From: Thalassia testudinum
Lineage: Eukaryota; Streptophyta; Magnoliopsida; Alismatales; Hydrocharitaceae
Reading direction: 5' to 3'
Assembly (NCBI GenBank): GCA_037157565.1
Contig: JAZHRO010000013.1
Coordinates: forward strand, 115,582,001-115,646,000
Length of the DNA stretch: 64,000 nucleotides
Shown: piece by piece, positions 22,989 through 35,222 of the stretch
How positions within the stretch are numbered: position 1 is the stretch's first letter
Layout of the letters: every line of letters starts with the position of its first letter
Notes under the pieces: model-generated
The model's database searches: none
What the model saw: the letters and a program-made list of their open reading frames with translations, nothing else
What the model was told of the DNA's origin: nothing
Made by a program: the position numbers and the translations under genes

Positions 22989-24680
22989 TGATGGTAATGC
23001 CATCATTAGCCATAACGAGCTTAAATTAGTGGAAAGCAAGTGACAAATGCTCCTACATGATTGCCTGAGAGCTATAATTCCATTCAGATCCATTTTGAGA
23101 AGAGAATAATAAATTAGGGTTAATTCTGTAATTTTAACAACACATTGATGTAGACACATTTAATTAGGATAAACTACCTATTTATGCATGTTCTTAGGCT
23201 TAGATATGCATTCCATATTATAAATATTGCATAACATGCATCATTTTGCATTTAGAGAAGTCTGTATAAATTTTAGGTTAATTACGTGCTTTTATGGCCA
23301 GGTGATGATAGCGGACTCGCACGGAAGGGTTTGAAGTTTGGAAAACCCATCGTTGTAGTTCGATTTGCAAGAAAATCCATCGATCGGATAAAATTTATAA
23401 CTGAAACTCAAAAAGTGAGTCCTTGGTTGAACACGGGGAGGCGAACATTTGGTTTTACGAAATCCGCGTTTCACTTTATTTCTTTTTCTGTCATTTTTAT
23501 CTTTTATAATTTTTTAGAATATTTTAGATAGCAAGAGATCAGATCGACAATTGCTTATCTAACTAATCTACTTGCAAAATATAAGAGAGAGAGAGAAAAT
23601 CACATATATTTCTGAATCAAACATTTGCTACAACTAGGAAAGCAGGAAAGATTATAGTATGAAAGCGATAAAGATAGAAAGAGGTGAGAGAATCCCCCTC
23701 GACAGTCACTTGGAGGATGACTCGCCCTGACGTCGCCTGGAGGAAGGTGGTGAGGAGTGGGATGAAGGAGGATGTAGTCGGAGGACGGAGGATGGGGTAG
23801 GACGACGTCGCGATGAGGATCTTCTTCCCGAAGGGTGGTGAGAGGACAGCCACGGGATGCTCCACGAATGGGGATGAGAGGTGGGAAAACTATTTTCTTT
23901 TCTACTCTAGAGGAGCATCCTGGGCTTGGGACAAGCTCTCTCTAGAGCCTTGGAGGTGGTGAGAGGAAGAAAGGGAGAGATGAAGAGGATGGGGAGGTGT
24001 AGGGGTCCTTTTATAGTGAAGGGAAGAGGGAAATTCGTGTAGAGGGCATTTAGTGACATCAAAGGCGTCGCTGTAGATCCATGCCAGCTAATCCCCCAAA
24101 TGTCGCTAAAGCTTGCTGGCGCTCTTCAATTCCTTTGCTGGCACGTGCATAGCATAGGCCATTAGTGACAATTACAAGCATCACTAAAGGCCCGCACAAC
24201 TATCGTTGAAGGTCTGCTCCAACTCACGCACTCGCCTGTGCTCAGATGGCGTTGGATGGCACGTAGGGATGTGCATTGACTCCCATGTGAGCACCTCTGC
24301 TAGATCGACGGTTATCTATGCGTCCACGTATTCGCATCTCGGCTGCTCGTGCATGACCGAGCGGTCGAAATCAAGCGCGCCTCACCGTCGGCTGGATTGG
24401 AAGAGTGGGAGAGCTCGAACTGGCGCCAAAGCGTTGAGAACGCCTCTGGAGACCACTGCGCCACGTGTCAAAAAGTGTCACGGTTTTGAATTATCCAAGG
24501 CTGGTGGTCAAGGGATCCTAGCCGTTGGATTTTCATCCAACGGTTAAGAACGCGCAATGGAGGCTCTCTTGGAGATGGGCGGGCGACGTAGCTTCACAAG
24601 AACCGTTGGATGGGCATCCAATGACCCAGATCTCACGAGGGGGAATGCCTTTAAGGAGGAGCGGCTACTGCTGGCTGATG
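22989..24680. repeat. Mosaic of LTR fragments between D and F
   Basis: 22989-23147 matches, reverse-complemented, the start of family-X LTRs (TGATGGTAATGCCATCATTAGCC). 23148-23301 matches the first 150 bp of G1 and F LTRs and ends ATGGCCAGG. From about 23302 to 24070 the pattern resembles an H-like LTR on the minus strand (possible TATA at 24007-24016). 24206-24680 carries inverted CCGTTGGAT/ATCCAACGG boxes like those of the F LTR. No duplications or clear ends join these pieces, so rearrangement is likely. No gene is supported. Confidence 0.5.
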
Positions 24681-25489
24681 TTGGGCTTAGCATTGCATAT
24701 CATGTTATAAATACTACATAACATCCATTGCAAGGCATTTAGGATAGTTGTATATTATGTACATTAATTCTTCCATTTTATATGACCAGGAGGTAGTGCG
24801 ACATCTTTACAGGTTTCGGATGAAGAATCTGACCATACGGATGAATCGGGAGTGACGATCGCAGTCCGTCAACGCAAAAATCACTCGGATCAAAGCTCCG
24901 TAGCACGTCTACAAGAAGAAGATGGATGGTCTAGATGGCGCCATGTGGCGCCATCCAGACCGCCTAACATGAACCACGGCTGCCCCAGCACTCACGCATG
25001 GAGAGATCTCAGCCGTTGGATCTCAATCCAATGGCTGAGGGGCACTCTACACCACGCGACCGCACTCAACAAACTGTGGCATTGGGGCAATGGTGAAGAC
25101 AAGTGCTCGCAAATTGCGAGTGTGAGTTCAAGCCGTGGTGGGGGGAGGTGATCTCACGAGTGCGGGCGCAATCAAATTAAGCCCATTGGATGGCCATCAA
25201 ACGGAAGAGAGGGAGGCATTGTGGTGCAATCAGATCCACGCGATCTACATGCATTCGATCATGCGCCGACCAATGCCTAATCTGACACGCCAATGAGCAC
25301 GCGATCCCCATGCCATCTCGACCGTCTGCCTTTGATCAAATGGTTGCCATTGGTTCACGCCTGATTTAGCCATGAGCGTGCGTGAGCGTGAGATGGAGGC
25401 AACAATGACAGCTTGGGCGGACCTCTAGTGACGCTTACAGTCGTCACTAATTGCTCGTTGGTGCAAGGCTAGATGCGGGCATGAGCTAT

Positions 25490-27666
25490 TGATTGTGTAG
25501 CAATCATAGGTCTTAATTGACCTAAATTAGGCTAGGACTTAGCATAAGTTAAAGTAGTTCATGAATGCATAAGCATTGTTTGCATCTTTACTGTTCTTCC
25601 TATAGCTATGCATAGAATAATGCTAAAATATATTAATTAGGTGCATTATATAAATTGCAGGAAATAAGAACCTCAGGAGCTGGATCTGAGATTGGATCTG
25701 AAGTTGGACCTGAAGCCAGAGTTGCAGCAGAACTAGAGCAGAAGACCTCGATTAGATGTAGTAGACAATAATGTAAGGGGTTGAGGTATGCTATTATGTT
25801 AAACAGGAATAAAGTAGTAAATTACGAAGAACTTAGGTCCATCCTAGCCCTAGGACAGGCTATAAGCTTCCCCAAGCCTTAGCCACCCTTAGATTAGGTC
25901 ACTGTACCCTAGGAAACCTTAAAACCCTATTCCAACCTCTATCTGGATGTCCAGATGAGTTATAGGACATCTAGAACCCTTAGCCAACTCCCACACACCT
26001 TAAACCCACTTCTGCAGTGTTATTGGATGTCCAGACACTTGGTCTGACGTCCAATTTCTGCAGAATACCCAAGACAAAACCTAGAATCCATCCTGACTTT
26101 GATTAGAATCCAGACAATAAGTCTGGACTTCTGATTTTTCACTATAAGTCGTTTGACACTTTTATTAGACGTCCAGAACTGGCCTCCCGACCCTGTTTTC
26201 AGATTCAAGTCTTGATCTTGGATCTCTAGCTCCCTAAACCCAATTCTAGCCCCCTAGGAACCTAAATTAAGGTGCTCTAACCCTAGTACATCACCTCTAG
26301 ACCTCCCTAAGGACCTAATTAGGTCCTCACTAAACTTAATTGACTTCAATCTTAGTCAATTTCATCAGCCTATTCAATTGGACTCATTGAGTCGAATTGA
26401 GCCCTGATGTCAGCATACACAGTCCAATTGGACTCAGTGAGAGTCCAATTGACCTATACCTAACTTAATTGAGTTGTTTTACTCTCAATTAGGGTTTCAC
26501 ACATCCAATTAAACTTGTATAAAGTTTAATTGCATTTTACCTTAATGAATTAGGGTTTACAACCCTAATTTGAGACCTACCTTGACCTAAACCCACTAGA
26601 ACCTAACCTAATCAACCTAGCCACATAGGTTTCGACCCATACACACCCACACAAACCACCTACACAAAAATACCTAGCCTAGAGTTCTCTAGAACTCTCT
26701 ACCATGTGTTGTTACCTTGGTTGCTAAAAATAGCAACCAAGATGCATTCAATTTTTAGATCCTCCAAATGTGGATCTAAAAACCACCCATCCATCCACTC
26801 TCTCCCTCTCCCGTGAGCTCCTACCATAGGCCTCTCTAGAGAATTCCATAACTCTCTAGAGAGCTTCCCTTAGGTATATAAAAAGACCTAAGTGGTGGCC
26901 ATTTGGTCCATCTTGGTTTCTTGGCTTCATTCCACCTCCATAGCTCCACCTTCCATAAGCCATCACCACGTCCACCTCCATGTTCACAAGCTCCACCATG
27001 ATGCCACCACCTCCACGCCAAGCCTAGACCAGGATCAACTTCTCCAACCTCTCCAAGGGCCGGCCTAAGCACCATTGGCCACCCCTTTTTCTCTTCTCAC
27101 CCATTCAAAGGCCATTGGAGCCCACCTCTGAATGCCCTTAGTTCTGATAGACTAGATTATAGTTTTTCATAGATTTAATGCTTTATTTACTGCTTAGTAG
27201 TGTAGCTTCATATTCTCCCCCAATGATGCATGCATAATCCCCCCCGTAGATTCATGTATGCAGTCATTTTCTGCTAGCTAGATTTAAATTTCCCTGTACG
27301 AGCATTCCGCTACCTGTGCTGTAACCACCATCATGCCTCAATGAAAATATTTATATATACTTATATGTTGAAAATCACCATGTGCCTGATTATCATCTTT
27401 TGATGTGATTAAAGTTGCATGCTTTCAATTTCTGATATTCTGGCAACAGCATGTTGTGTATCAATACGTATTTAGTATAAATCGACATGCGATTTTGAAT
27501 GAGTAGAGCGAGCGAGATCGAATTTGAATTTGCATTTCTAAAACGCTTCCCAGAGATGAACGACTGGGACTCAAGTCTCGTCATGTTAGAAATTATTTTT
27601 TTGATCGTATTTCGCAATTGTACTACGATGCATTTCTGATCAAATACATGCTCTACGAACCCAACA
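25490..27666 (+). mobile_element. Solo LTR (H-like) inside the 5' LTR of F
   Basis: It starts TGATTGTGTAGCAATCATAGG, close to the LTR start of H (TGATTGCACAGCAATCATAGG), and ends CGAACCCAACA, like the ...CCCCGAACA end of H. Flanks GCTAT and GCGGT are a poor, perhaps decayed, duplication. The uninterrupted 3' LTR of F shows the empty site near 37850. The middle (25940-26190) holds decayed GACGTC-type motifs and stretches of AATTGAC/GTCCAATTG repeats. Confidence 0.75.
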
Positions 27667-27762
27667 GCGGTGGGGCGTGATCTTCGGTGATAGATGCAGG
27701 GGTCTTTAGTGACGCTTGCAGCTGTCACTACAACCCTGTACACGAATTTCTTCTTTCCTCCA

Positions 27763-27771
27763 CTATATAAA
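27763..27771 (+). promoter_or_regulatory. TATA box in 5' LTR of F
   Basis: CTATATAAACACCCGTAC; repeated in the 3' LTR at 37951-37959. Confidence 0.75.
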
Positions 27772-28470
27772 CACCCGTACACCCCCTATTCCTCTTCATC
27801 TCTACCTACTCTACTCCCACCTACTCCTAAGCTCTAGTAGCCTACTAAAGCTCCATTAGAGCTTACTCTCAAGCTCCAAAGGCCTCCTATTAGTGTAATG
27901 ATCTACTTCCCACCAAATATTCTCCCCTCATCCCATCAACTTCATAGGTTGCCTTGGAGCTGTCCTCCCACCTCCATTCCGATAGCAGATCATCTCCGCC
28001 TCCTTACCTCCATTACATAGCCTTGATGAAGCATTCCTCTACCCGACGTCCTCCTGCATCTCACCTCCGTCGTCCCACTCCTCAACTCCTTCGTTCAAGC
28101 TTCCACTAGGCATCGTCGTCTTGTCGAACAACCGACTCGGGAGATTCCTTCTCACCTCTCTCTCTTTTTATGCTTTCGTAGATTATTATACTAGAAAATT
28201 GTGCAATATATCACATTTGTTCGATCTCTCTTGTGATTTTATTGTACTTGTCTTTTTATTTCAAAAACACAAAAAAAAACAAAACCTCAAAATACCAAAA
28301 AGAAACAAAATGAAGCACGATTTTCAAGCAAAGCAAACGTTGCCTCCCTATGTTCGACCTAGGACTCCCTTGGAGTTTCGGTAAAAATTGTATTTGATAA
28401 CGAGTTTTGCGACTACGACGACAGGTTCCTCCAACCCTGATTTCTACCACATGAAACGCACTAATCATTT

Positions 28471-28488
28471 TGGTGCCGTTGCCAGGGA
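28471..28488 (+). other. Primer-binding site of F (tRNA-Asp type)
   Basis: TGGTGCCGTTGCCAGGGA, two substitutions from the site in A; 3 nt after the LTR. Confidence 0.9.
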
Positions 28489-29797
28489 GGCAATGGAATT
28501 TACTTTCTTGTTTTCTACGCTTCTTTGCTTTTACATATTACTAACCTCGCTTATCTTTGATCTATTGTCTTGTAGGTACCCTAGCATGGAGTAAAGCGTA
28601 GTAGATTGGAGTAAAGTGCAGGTCGAGTACTTTGTAAGTGTCCCCCACATCCCTCCCCACTAGTTTCATTTTGCCACATTCATAACCAAGACCAAATCTA
28701 CCTAGGTGCTTGCATAAACCCTAGGATAGAATTGTATGTCTTGTTTTCCACCTCCACTCATTTCACCCCTGCATTTTATATATAAAAAAATGAAAAGGTA
28801 CTTTCTGTGGGATGAATAAATATACACATTTTGTACACCCACATTTGAGGCACATAACCTGACTTGATTTTCATCTACTCAACTAGGATTCTGACTTGTG
28901 GAACCGGTACACCAATTCAACACATAAAGGAGTAGAAATTATATTAGGTTAATCACCTTCATGTGTGCCTTAATCGGTGGTGCATTTAGGCTGATTGATT
29001 GAATTATTTGGGCCACACCACCTAATTTAAAAGAGATTCATTTTGTAGCTGCCCCATAGGATTCAATATTTAGGTCAAGCTAGACACTCCATTTTTTTTT
29101 GATTTATAAAGGAAAAACACTTGAACTCATGCTTTCAAAACTTGGTTTGCCTCACAAAACTTTGTTGAATACACCTAATATTTGAATCCTAAAAGCTACT
29201 AAGCAAGATTCGAACCCTAAAACTCACCTCATCATTAATAATCTTGCTTGAAAACTTCTTGGTTGTGCACATTCACACATTCTCAAACAAATCATTAAGG
29301 GCACAACCCATTAAGGGTCCATCACATTCCAGAAGCAGCAATATCACAAGCCTAACTAAAATTGATTAGACGTTGGCCCTAAGGATTGATTCACTTGTAG
29401 GGATCCAAATTGGGATTAACCTGCTTATACTAGTCAATCTGATGTCTAGCTAGGGGAGTAGCGTCAAACGACCGTGGCTCGGGGTACACTAGGAACCGGA
29501 GGTGCAAGCCAAAGGAAGAACTTTCTCCCCAGTCTCTCCTTCTAATTGGTTGGATTGCCTGGATTTAAGTAGAGTAAATCGTCCATAATCTTAGGACGGA
29601 TTCTGAGAGTCTGTAGACCTTTAGGCTACGCAACCTAAGGATAGGCTTATATTTTTTGTGCTGCAAGGTCCCTTCTCTTCCTTGTCCTTTCGACTTCCTT
29701 CTAGTGTATGATTGGAAGGAGGTCATTGAACCCTCATTTGGAGGGACCTATTGACCATTCCCAAAGGTGGAGGTTGAGTTATAGCCAAGTAGATCCC
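28489..29797 (+). other. 5' leader of F
   Basis: AT-rich non-coding DNA. It shares with the leaders of A and B the CGTCAAACGACC stretch (29462-29473) and the boundary before gag. No gene is visible. Confidence 0.7.
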
Positions 29798-32700
29798 ATG
29801 GCTGATCAACAACCACCTCCCCTGCCCCCAAACCAGCAGGAGCTGATTCAGAGGCAGTTGGAAGAATTGGAGTAGATGAAGTAATGGTTCCAATGAATGA
29901 ATGGTTAGCATGCTCGACCCTTGAAGGATTTTTATGATCCTTCAAATTATGAGGATTGTCCCGGCATTGTGATCCCCACCGGTGATGTTGAGATCAAGCC
30001 CCAGGTTTTGAGTCTAATTAAACACTTTCACAGGCTTAGCTCAGAGGACCCATTCCAACATTTGGAGGACCTGATCACTCTGGTTCATACCACCAAATTG
30101 CGAAATGTGGATGAAGAACAGATGCTCATGAGGCTTTTCTCCAATTCACTCAGGGATAAGGCCGCACATCGCTATCATACCATTGGAAGACTGATTGCTA
30201 CCTGGATAGCTTTGAAATAGGCCTTCATGAAGAAATTCTTCCCAATTGGGAGAACCAATGCATTGCGACGGGCAATTACCACTTTTACCCAGTGTTGAGG
30301 GCGACATGGCTCGATCGTGTTTTAATAGTTATTCACGTCGTAGTATAAGTGATCAAGCGTCGTCAACAAATAAATATTTTTATTACTCGAAAATCGGAGT
30401 ATCTGAGGTCGAACACAGGGAGCAATTGGAATTTACTACTAATCTCAAATGTAATTGAACACTCTAATTTACTCAAAACTTTAATTCAAATATGAATGTA
30501 TACGGTTAAAGAGTAATTAGGACAAAAGAGTAAAATTGGACGTCTGATCTTGTGATCAGACGTCTTAAAAGTGTTTTCCCTTTTTCTTTGATTATTCTTC
30601 TTCTTCTGATCTTGCTTTCTTTCTTCTTCTGCAGTCTCTTTTTCTTCTTCGTCTTCTGTCTTGTCCTCTCTTCTTCTTTCTCTTCTCTCTTCTGCAAAGG
30701 CTTCTTTCTCTTCTGTCTTCTTCTTCTCAACAGTCTCTCCTTCTTCCTTCAGATCTCTGCCTCGCTCAGCCTCTTTTTCTACTTCTTGTCTTCTTCTTCC
30801 TCGCCTCGCGGCTAAGTCTTTCTTCCTCAACGTTCAGCCTGCCTGCACAGAGCAAAACCTACCCGTTTCTCCCAGAGCCAAGGATGCCTCTCTCTTTCTT
30901 TGCAATTTGCTCAAGGACGCTCTCCCAGAGCCACACGGCTAATCGGGTAGGACTTCGTACCCGGGACCAGGCGCACCGACAAGTGGGGTGATGCACGAGG
31001 AGTGTAAAGGATGGGTCTGGCCGGATCCCGCCAGATCCGCGAGATGAAATCGCGGATGAGGCGAGTGGGTCAGGTGAGGGACCTCACCCCTGTGCGTTCG
31101 GAGGCAACGAAGCAATATCACAAATTCAACTTATAGCATACCCGCGCTTCGCATTTCAACGATGTGGGACTAAAGTCTCTGCCCCGCTCTCGCGCGCGCC
31201 TGCAGAGGAGTCTTCGTGCAATTGCCAAGGCTGCGGGCTTCGCAGCGCTACTTGCTAGACCAGATGGCTTCGCACTGCTTGCGCGAATCCGCTGCACCTG
31301 AAGCCTGAAGCTGCTGACGCCTGGAGCTGCTTTGAAGCTTCTTCAACCGTCGTCAATGGCGGCAGGGGCTTCGATACTGTCACACACAAAACAAGCCTCT
31401 CGACTCAATCAGACCAGCTGGGGACCTTCGCCGTGGCACAACGAAGGTCGTGCACGGTGAAGCAGGTTGTGGGACGGCCTAGGCGTGCGTGCCTAGGTCG
31501 TCCTGTGATCGGAAGTGTGGGGGTGTTCGGGGGGCTGTGGTGGAGGCGTAGAGGGATGGTGGATGGGCGGAGATTGTTCCTTGTGGTGAGGCAGAGCTTA
31601 TGAGTTGGTCGGCAAGCCGTGTGGAAGGGCGGAATGGTGGGAGCAGCTCGCAGGAGGGTTGTCGGAGGGATGGAAGATGACGGTGGTCAGGTGTGGTCGA
31701 GGGGTAATCAAATGAAATGCAGTGGGGAAAAGAAAGAGGGGAAGATAGGGAGTAATTCTAACCTAATTGCAGGGACGAAGGGGACGGAGAGGCGGATAGG
31801 CGTACCTGCTGTCGCCGGAGAAGAAGATGCCCAGTGGAGGAAGACGACGGCGACGACGGGTCTGAGGCAACGTGCGCGGGTATTGCGCGACACGGAGGAG
31901 AATCAGGAAGAAGTCTCAGCCACTGGTTTTGTGGCAGAGCGAAGAGAAAAGGAAAGAAAGCTCGCTGGAGCTCGCTGGGTACCCTGGCCAGGAAGGAAGG
32001 GACGAATCTGAGGTGAAATCCCAGCCAGGTCGAGCTGAAAATGAGAGGCCGGGTTTGGGGGTTCTTTTATAGGCATTGGGCCGTGTGTTCAGAGCTTGGA
32101 GGGCACGCATTCGTCTCCGACGGCTCGCCGGAGAAGGAAAGTAGGTGGATACCCAAATCCCTCGTGCGTTCGCACGAGAGATTGGGACTAAATCAAAGAT
32201 CGTGACAGGCCTCAGATGGAAGGGAATTCCTCAAAGAATCTCCCTTCCATTTCTAGGAGGGGATCTCTGAGGAATCAGAGAGTATTCCCTCTCTAATCCT
32301 CGCCGGAGAAGGATTCTACCCCAATAATGGCGGAAGGACCTGATTGCAAGGGTGGAGAGGAAGTTAGGGGGCTCTCTGTGATGATTTTCAAAAGTTAGGG
32401 ACCAAAATGTGATTTGGGTGTACTAAATTGCAAAGTAGGTCAATATGACCTCCCCTTAGGTCCAAATTTCGGTACAAACCTAATTTGTACCTAAGGAATC
32501 CAATGGTGAAGTTGGATTTTAGGTTTGACCACTTTTGACTAAACATTTTGCGTAAAAACCCAAATTAGGTTAATTGAAGAGCTAGGACCCTAATCTAGGT
32601 CAAACTGGGTTCCAAAGGCCAAATTAAGTGTTCTAAACCCTAGAGGATATTTTTCCATGAATTTTATAGGGTTTAATTGATTTTTATCCTGATCGGAACC

Positions 32701-35222
32701 TTGTTAAATTAAGCGGGTCTATTTTAGGGTTACCAAATGTCATTTAATTCCTAGATTGTACATAAACCCATTTCTGATTGATTCAACCCACTTTTTATCT
32801 CATTTATACCATTTGACCTATGATTTGTCTCTGAGAAATTCCCGTTTATGTACTGCAATGGTAAAATTACAGTTTTAACCTTTATTTCATGTTTTCTTCC
32901 CAGAATACTTATTCCTTCATTTAGGCCTTCTTCTAGGTTATGTAGGAGCTTTTATTCTCTTTATTGGGTCAAAATGAGCTAGTTATAGCTCATGATGAGG
33001 CTCTCATCACCCAGCGGCAAGGGGAACCATTTCATGGGGCCTAGGAAAGATTCTAGGACCTGTTGCGGAAGTGTCCACACCACGAGGTGCCTAAATGGCA
33101 ACTTGTGCAGATTTTTTATCATGGGTTGAATGATCAACTCCGTAATCATGTGGATGCTTCTTGCGGAGGCAATTTCCTCAACAATGACACAGATAGTGCG
33201 TATGATTTGTTTGAGGAAATGAGTGAAAACTGTTTAAACCACGCCTCCATGGAAACCTTCAACCAATCTCAACAAACTATATCAAATGCCAATGAGGTCG
33301 AAGATTCTCATACATATGATATGGAATTGAGCTGTAATAGATTAGATAAGATGAATTTGGTTGCTAAACGAATGGAAGAGTGGATGTCTGAAAACTCTAA
33401 TTTTTCTAGATCCACTCAATCCCAGGGATCGGGATTCCATTCTTCGCAAGCTCCTATGGGATGGGAGTTTGTGAACCAGCTGGAGTTGGCTCGACCTTTA
33501 GGCTAGCTCTTCTTGGAACCTTATGGGTTTCAAAATGGGGCCTTTAATCCTAGTTTTTTTTATCCTCCTTCATCCTCATCTTATGAGGATGTTCATGCTG
33601 TGCAGGAGAATGTTAGGGTCAACCTTTACTCGAATTCCTACAATTCTGGTTGAAAAAATCACCCTAACTTCTCTTGGAAAGATCAGGGGTAGCAGACCCA
33701 ATATCGACCTAACAACTATGTATCGCAAAAACCAATGGGTCAAGGTCATGTATATACTCAGTTGCCCTTGAATCAGGTTAATTAGTTCATGTGGAATGCT
33801 CAACAACTCGTCGAGAAGGCATATTTAAACTTGAAAATGGTAGAAATGCAAGGGTCAATGCTCCAGCTCATGCAACAAATGAAAACTTCGCTGGATATCT
33901 TGCAATCCGGACTTGGTGCAAACAACCGACAGCCTGGATCTCTACCATCACAACCTGTACCAAACCCACGGGATGTACAGAACCAAGGTGCTGGGCCTCA
34001 AGGGTTTGGTAATAATGGGGAGTCGTATGCTCAAGCTCATGCTATCTATCAGCCTACCCTAGCCCCTCCTGGTGTGAACCAAGTTTCTACCATAATCAAC
34101 CGGGAGCCTCCTATTTTTCCCAACCCTCCCCAAGGCACTAACCAACAGCATTTTGCCACTGCAAACACCATCACCTTGAGGAGTGGTAGTAGACACAAGG
34201 GACCTACCCAACCCCATGTCAACACCATTAGGCCCCGTATCAAGAATTCCAGATTCCCAACTAAGAATGTGATCAACAAAACATCAGAGTTTGATTTGGG
34301 AGTATGTTGTTGTATGGGCAAACAGAAAAATTCGGAGGAGAAATTGGAGGAAAGGATGTCCTTACTTCAGGCTTTCAAATTGACAATCATTTTAGTCCTT
34401 GCAGCTATCGGATCAATCCCCACCTACGCCATAGGTTTACTGAATTCATATAAAGCAAAGCGTAGAGTAGAATTTGAAAACATTAGTAGAGTAGTCTTAT
34501 CTGATAACACAAGCACACTGATCTTAAATAAGCTACCTTCTAAGAAGCAGGACCCAGGAGCCCCACTGATTTCTTGCACAATTGGAAACATCACTTCTAA
34601 CTAGGCCCTTCTCGACTTGGGTGCTTCCATTAATGTGATCCCCACCTCCTTGCACATGGAATTGGGTTTAGGCTACTTGAAACACACTGACATAACCTTG
34701 CAGTTAGCAGATAGATCCATTACAAACCCAAGGGGTATTTTGGATGATGTTTTAGTCAAGGTTAATGATTTACATTACCTTGTTGATTTTATGGTCTTGG
34801 ACATGGAAGCACCAAAATAGCTCAACCACACTTCGATTATTTTGGGAAGACCTTTCTTGCCTACCGCCAAGGCAAGGACTGATTGTGAATCGGGAAATAT
34901 AGAAATGGCCTCTGGGAATAAAACAAATCGATTTAATATTTTTGAGGTCTCAAAGAAGGATAAAATTAAGTGTGGTTTGATGGAGGAGCTTGGCAGAATA
35001 GAGGAGGTAATGGCCATACATACCTTAGACAACCTTTTAAGGGCCAACTCAACCCAAACTCAGGAAGAAAATCACAAGGTTGCAGGGATGATTGAGGATA
35101 ATAAAGACATACAACAAATTGTGGCAACCCAGGATGAGGAAGATATTTATGAATTTGGAAATTTGTTGGATGATTCACATGATCAAGTTAAAACCCAACA
35201 ATGTCCTCATCCTGAATTTTAG
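29798..35222 (+). pseudogene. gag-protease of F, split by solo LTR X2
   Basis: The likely start is MADQQPPPLPPNQQEL at 29798. In-frame TAG, TAA and TGA codons between 29873 and 29910 precede the gag core (LKDFYDPSNYEDCPGIVIP from 29921; FMKKFFPIGRTNALRRAI). X2 interrupts after ITTFTQ (30292). The frame resumes at 33015 (RQGEPFHGAWERF, FYHGLNDQLRNHVDASCGG, SAYDLFEEMSE), then the Q-rich part, ITLRSGSRHKGP near 34170, and the protease ALLDLGASINVIP (34610) with LGRPFLPTAKA (34845). An acidic tail runs to 35222. No RT follows. Most stops are CAG, CAA or CGA changed by C to T. Confidence 0.88.
30293..33009 (-). mobile_element. Solo LTR X2 (family X) inside gag of F
   Basis: 2717 bp, + strand TGTTGAGGG...CTCTCATCA, with a perfect target duplication CCCAG (30288-30292 and 33010-33014). 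gag reads through exactly when the insert is ignored. It is similar to X1 over its full length. Pyrimidine-rich TTCTTC tracts lie at 30585-30800 and a TATA box (minus) at 32064-32073. A pair of GACGTCTGAT-type motifs lies at 30538-30566. The frames inside (for example 31619-32011) have no recognisable product. Confidence 0.92.

Larger units (their letters stand above)
24681..28467 (+). repeat. 5' LTR of F, start truncated, split by a solo LTR
   Basis: It matches the 3' LTR from GGCTTAGCATTGCATAT onward; about 50 bp at the start are replaced. Matching sequence stops near 25485, resumes at 27667, and ends ACTAATCA at 28467. TATA box at 27763-27771. U3 contains several inverted CCGTTGGAT/ATCCAACGG boxes. 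Confidence 0.8.

Noticed and set aside
24206..25151. Host-gene exon candidates (113 and 99 codons) near the start of F
   Set aside because: The same DNA recurs in the 3' LTR of F (37150-37560) with the frames broken; it is LTR sequence.
27393..27782. 129-codon minus frame crossing the solo LTR end in F
   Set aside because: It crosses a retroelement junction (27666), so it cannot be an old gene.
30486..30830. Lysine/glutamate-rich 114-codon minus frame
   Set aside because: Translation of a TTCTTC pyrimidine tract; the same tract in X1 (8590-8720) gives different frames.
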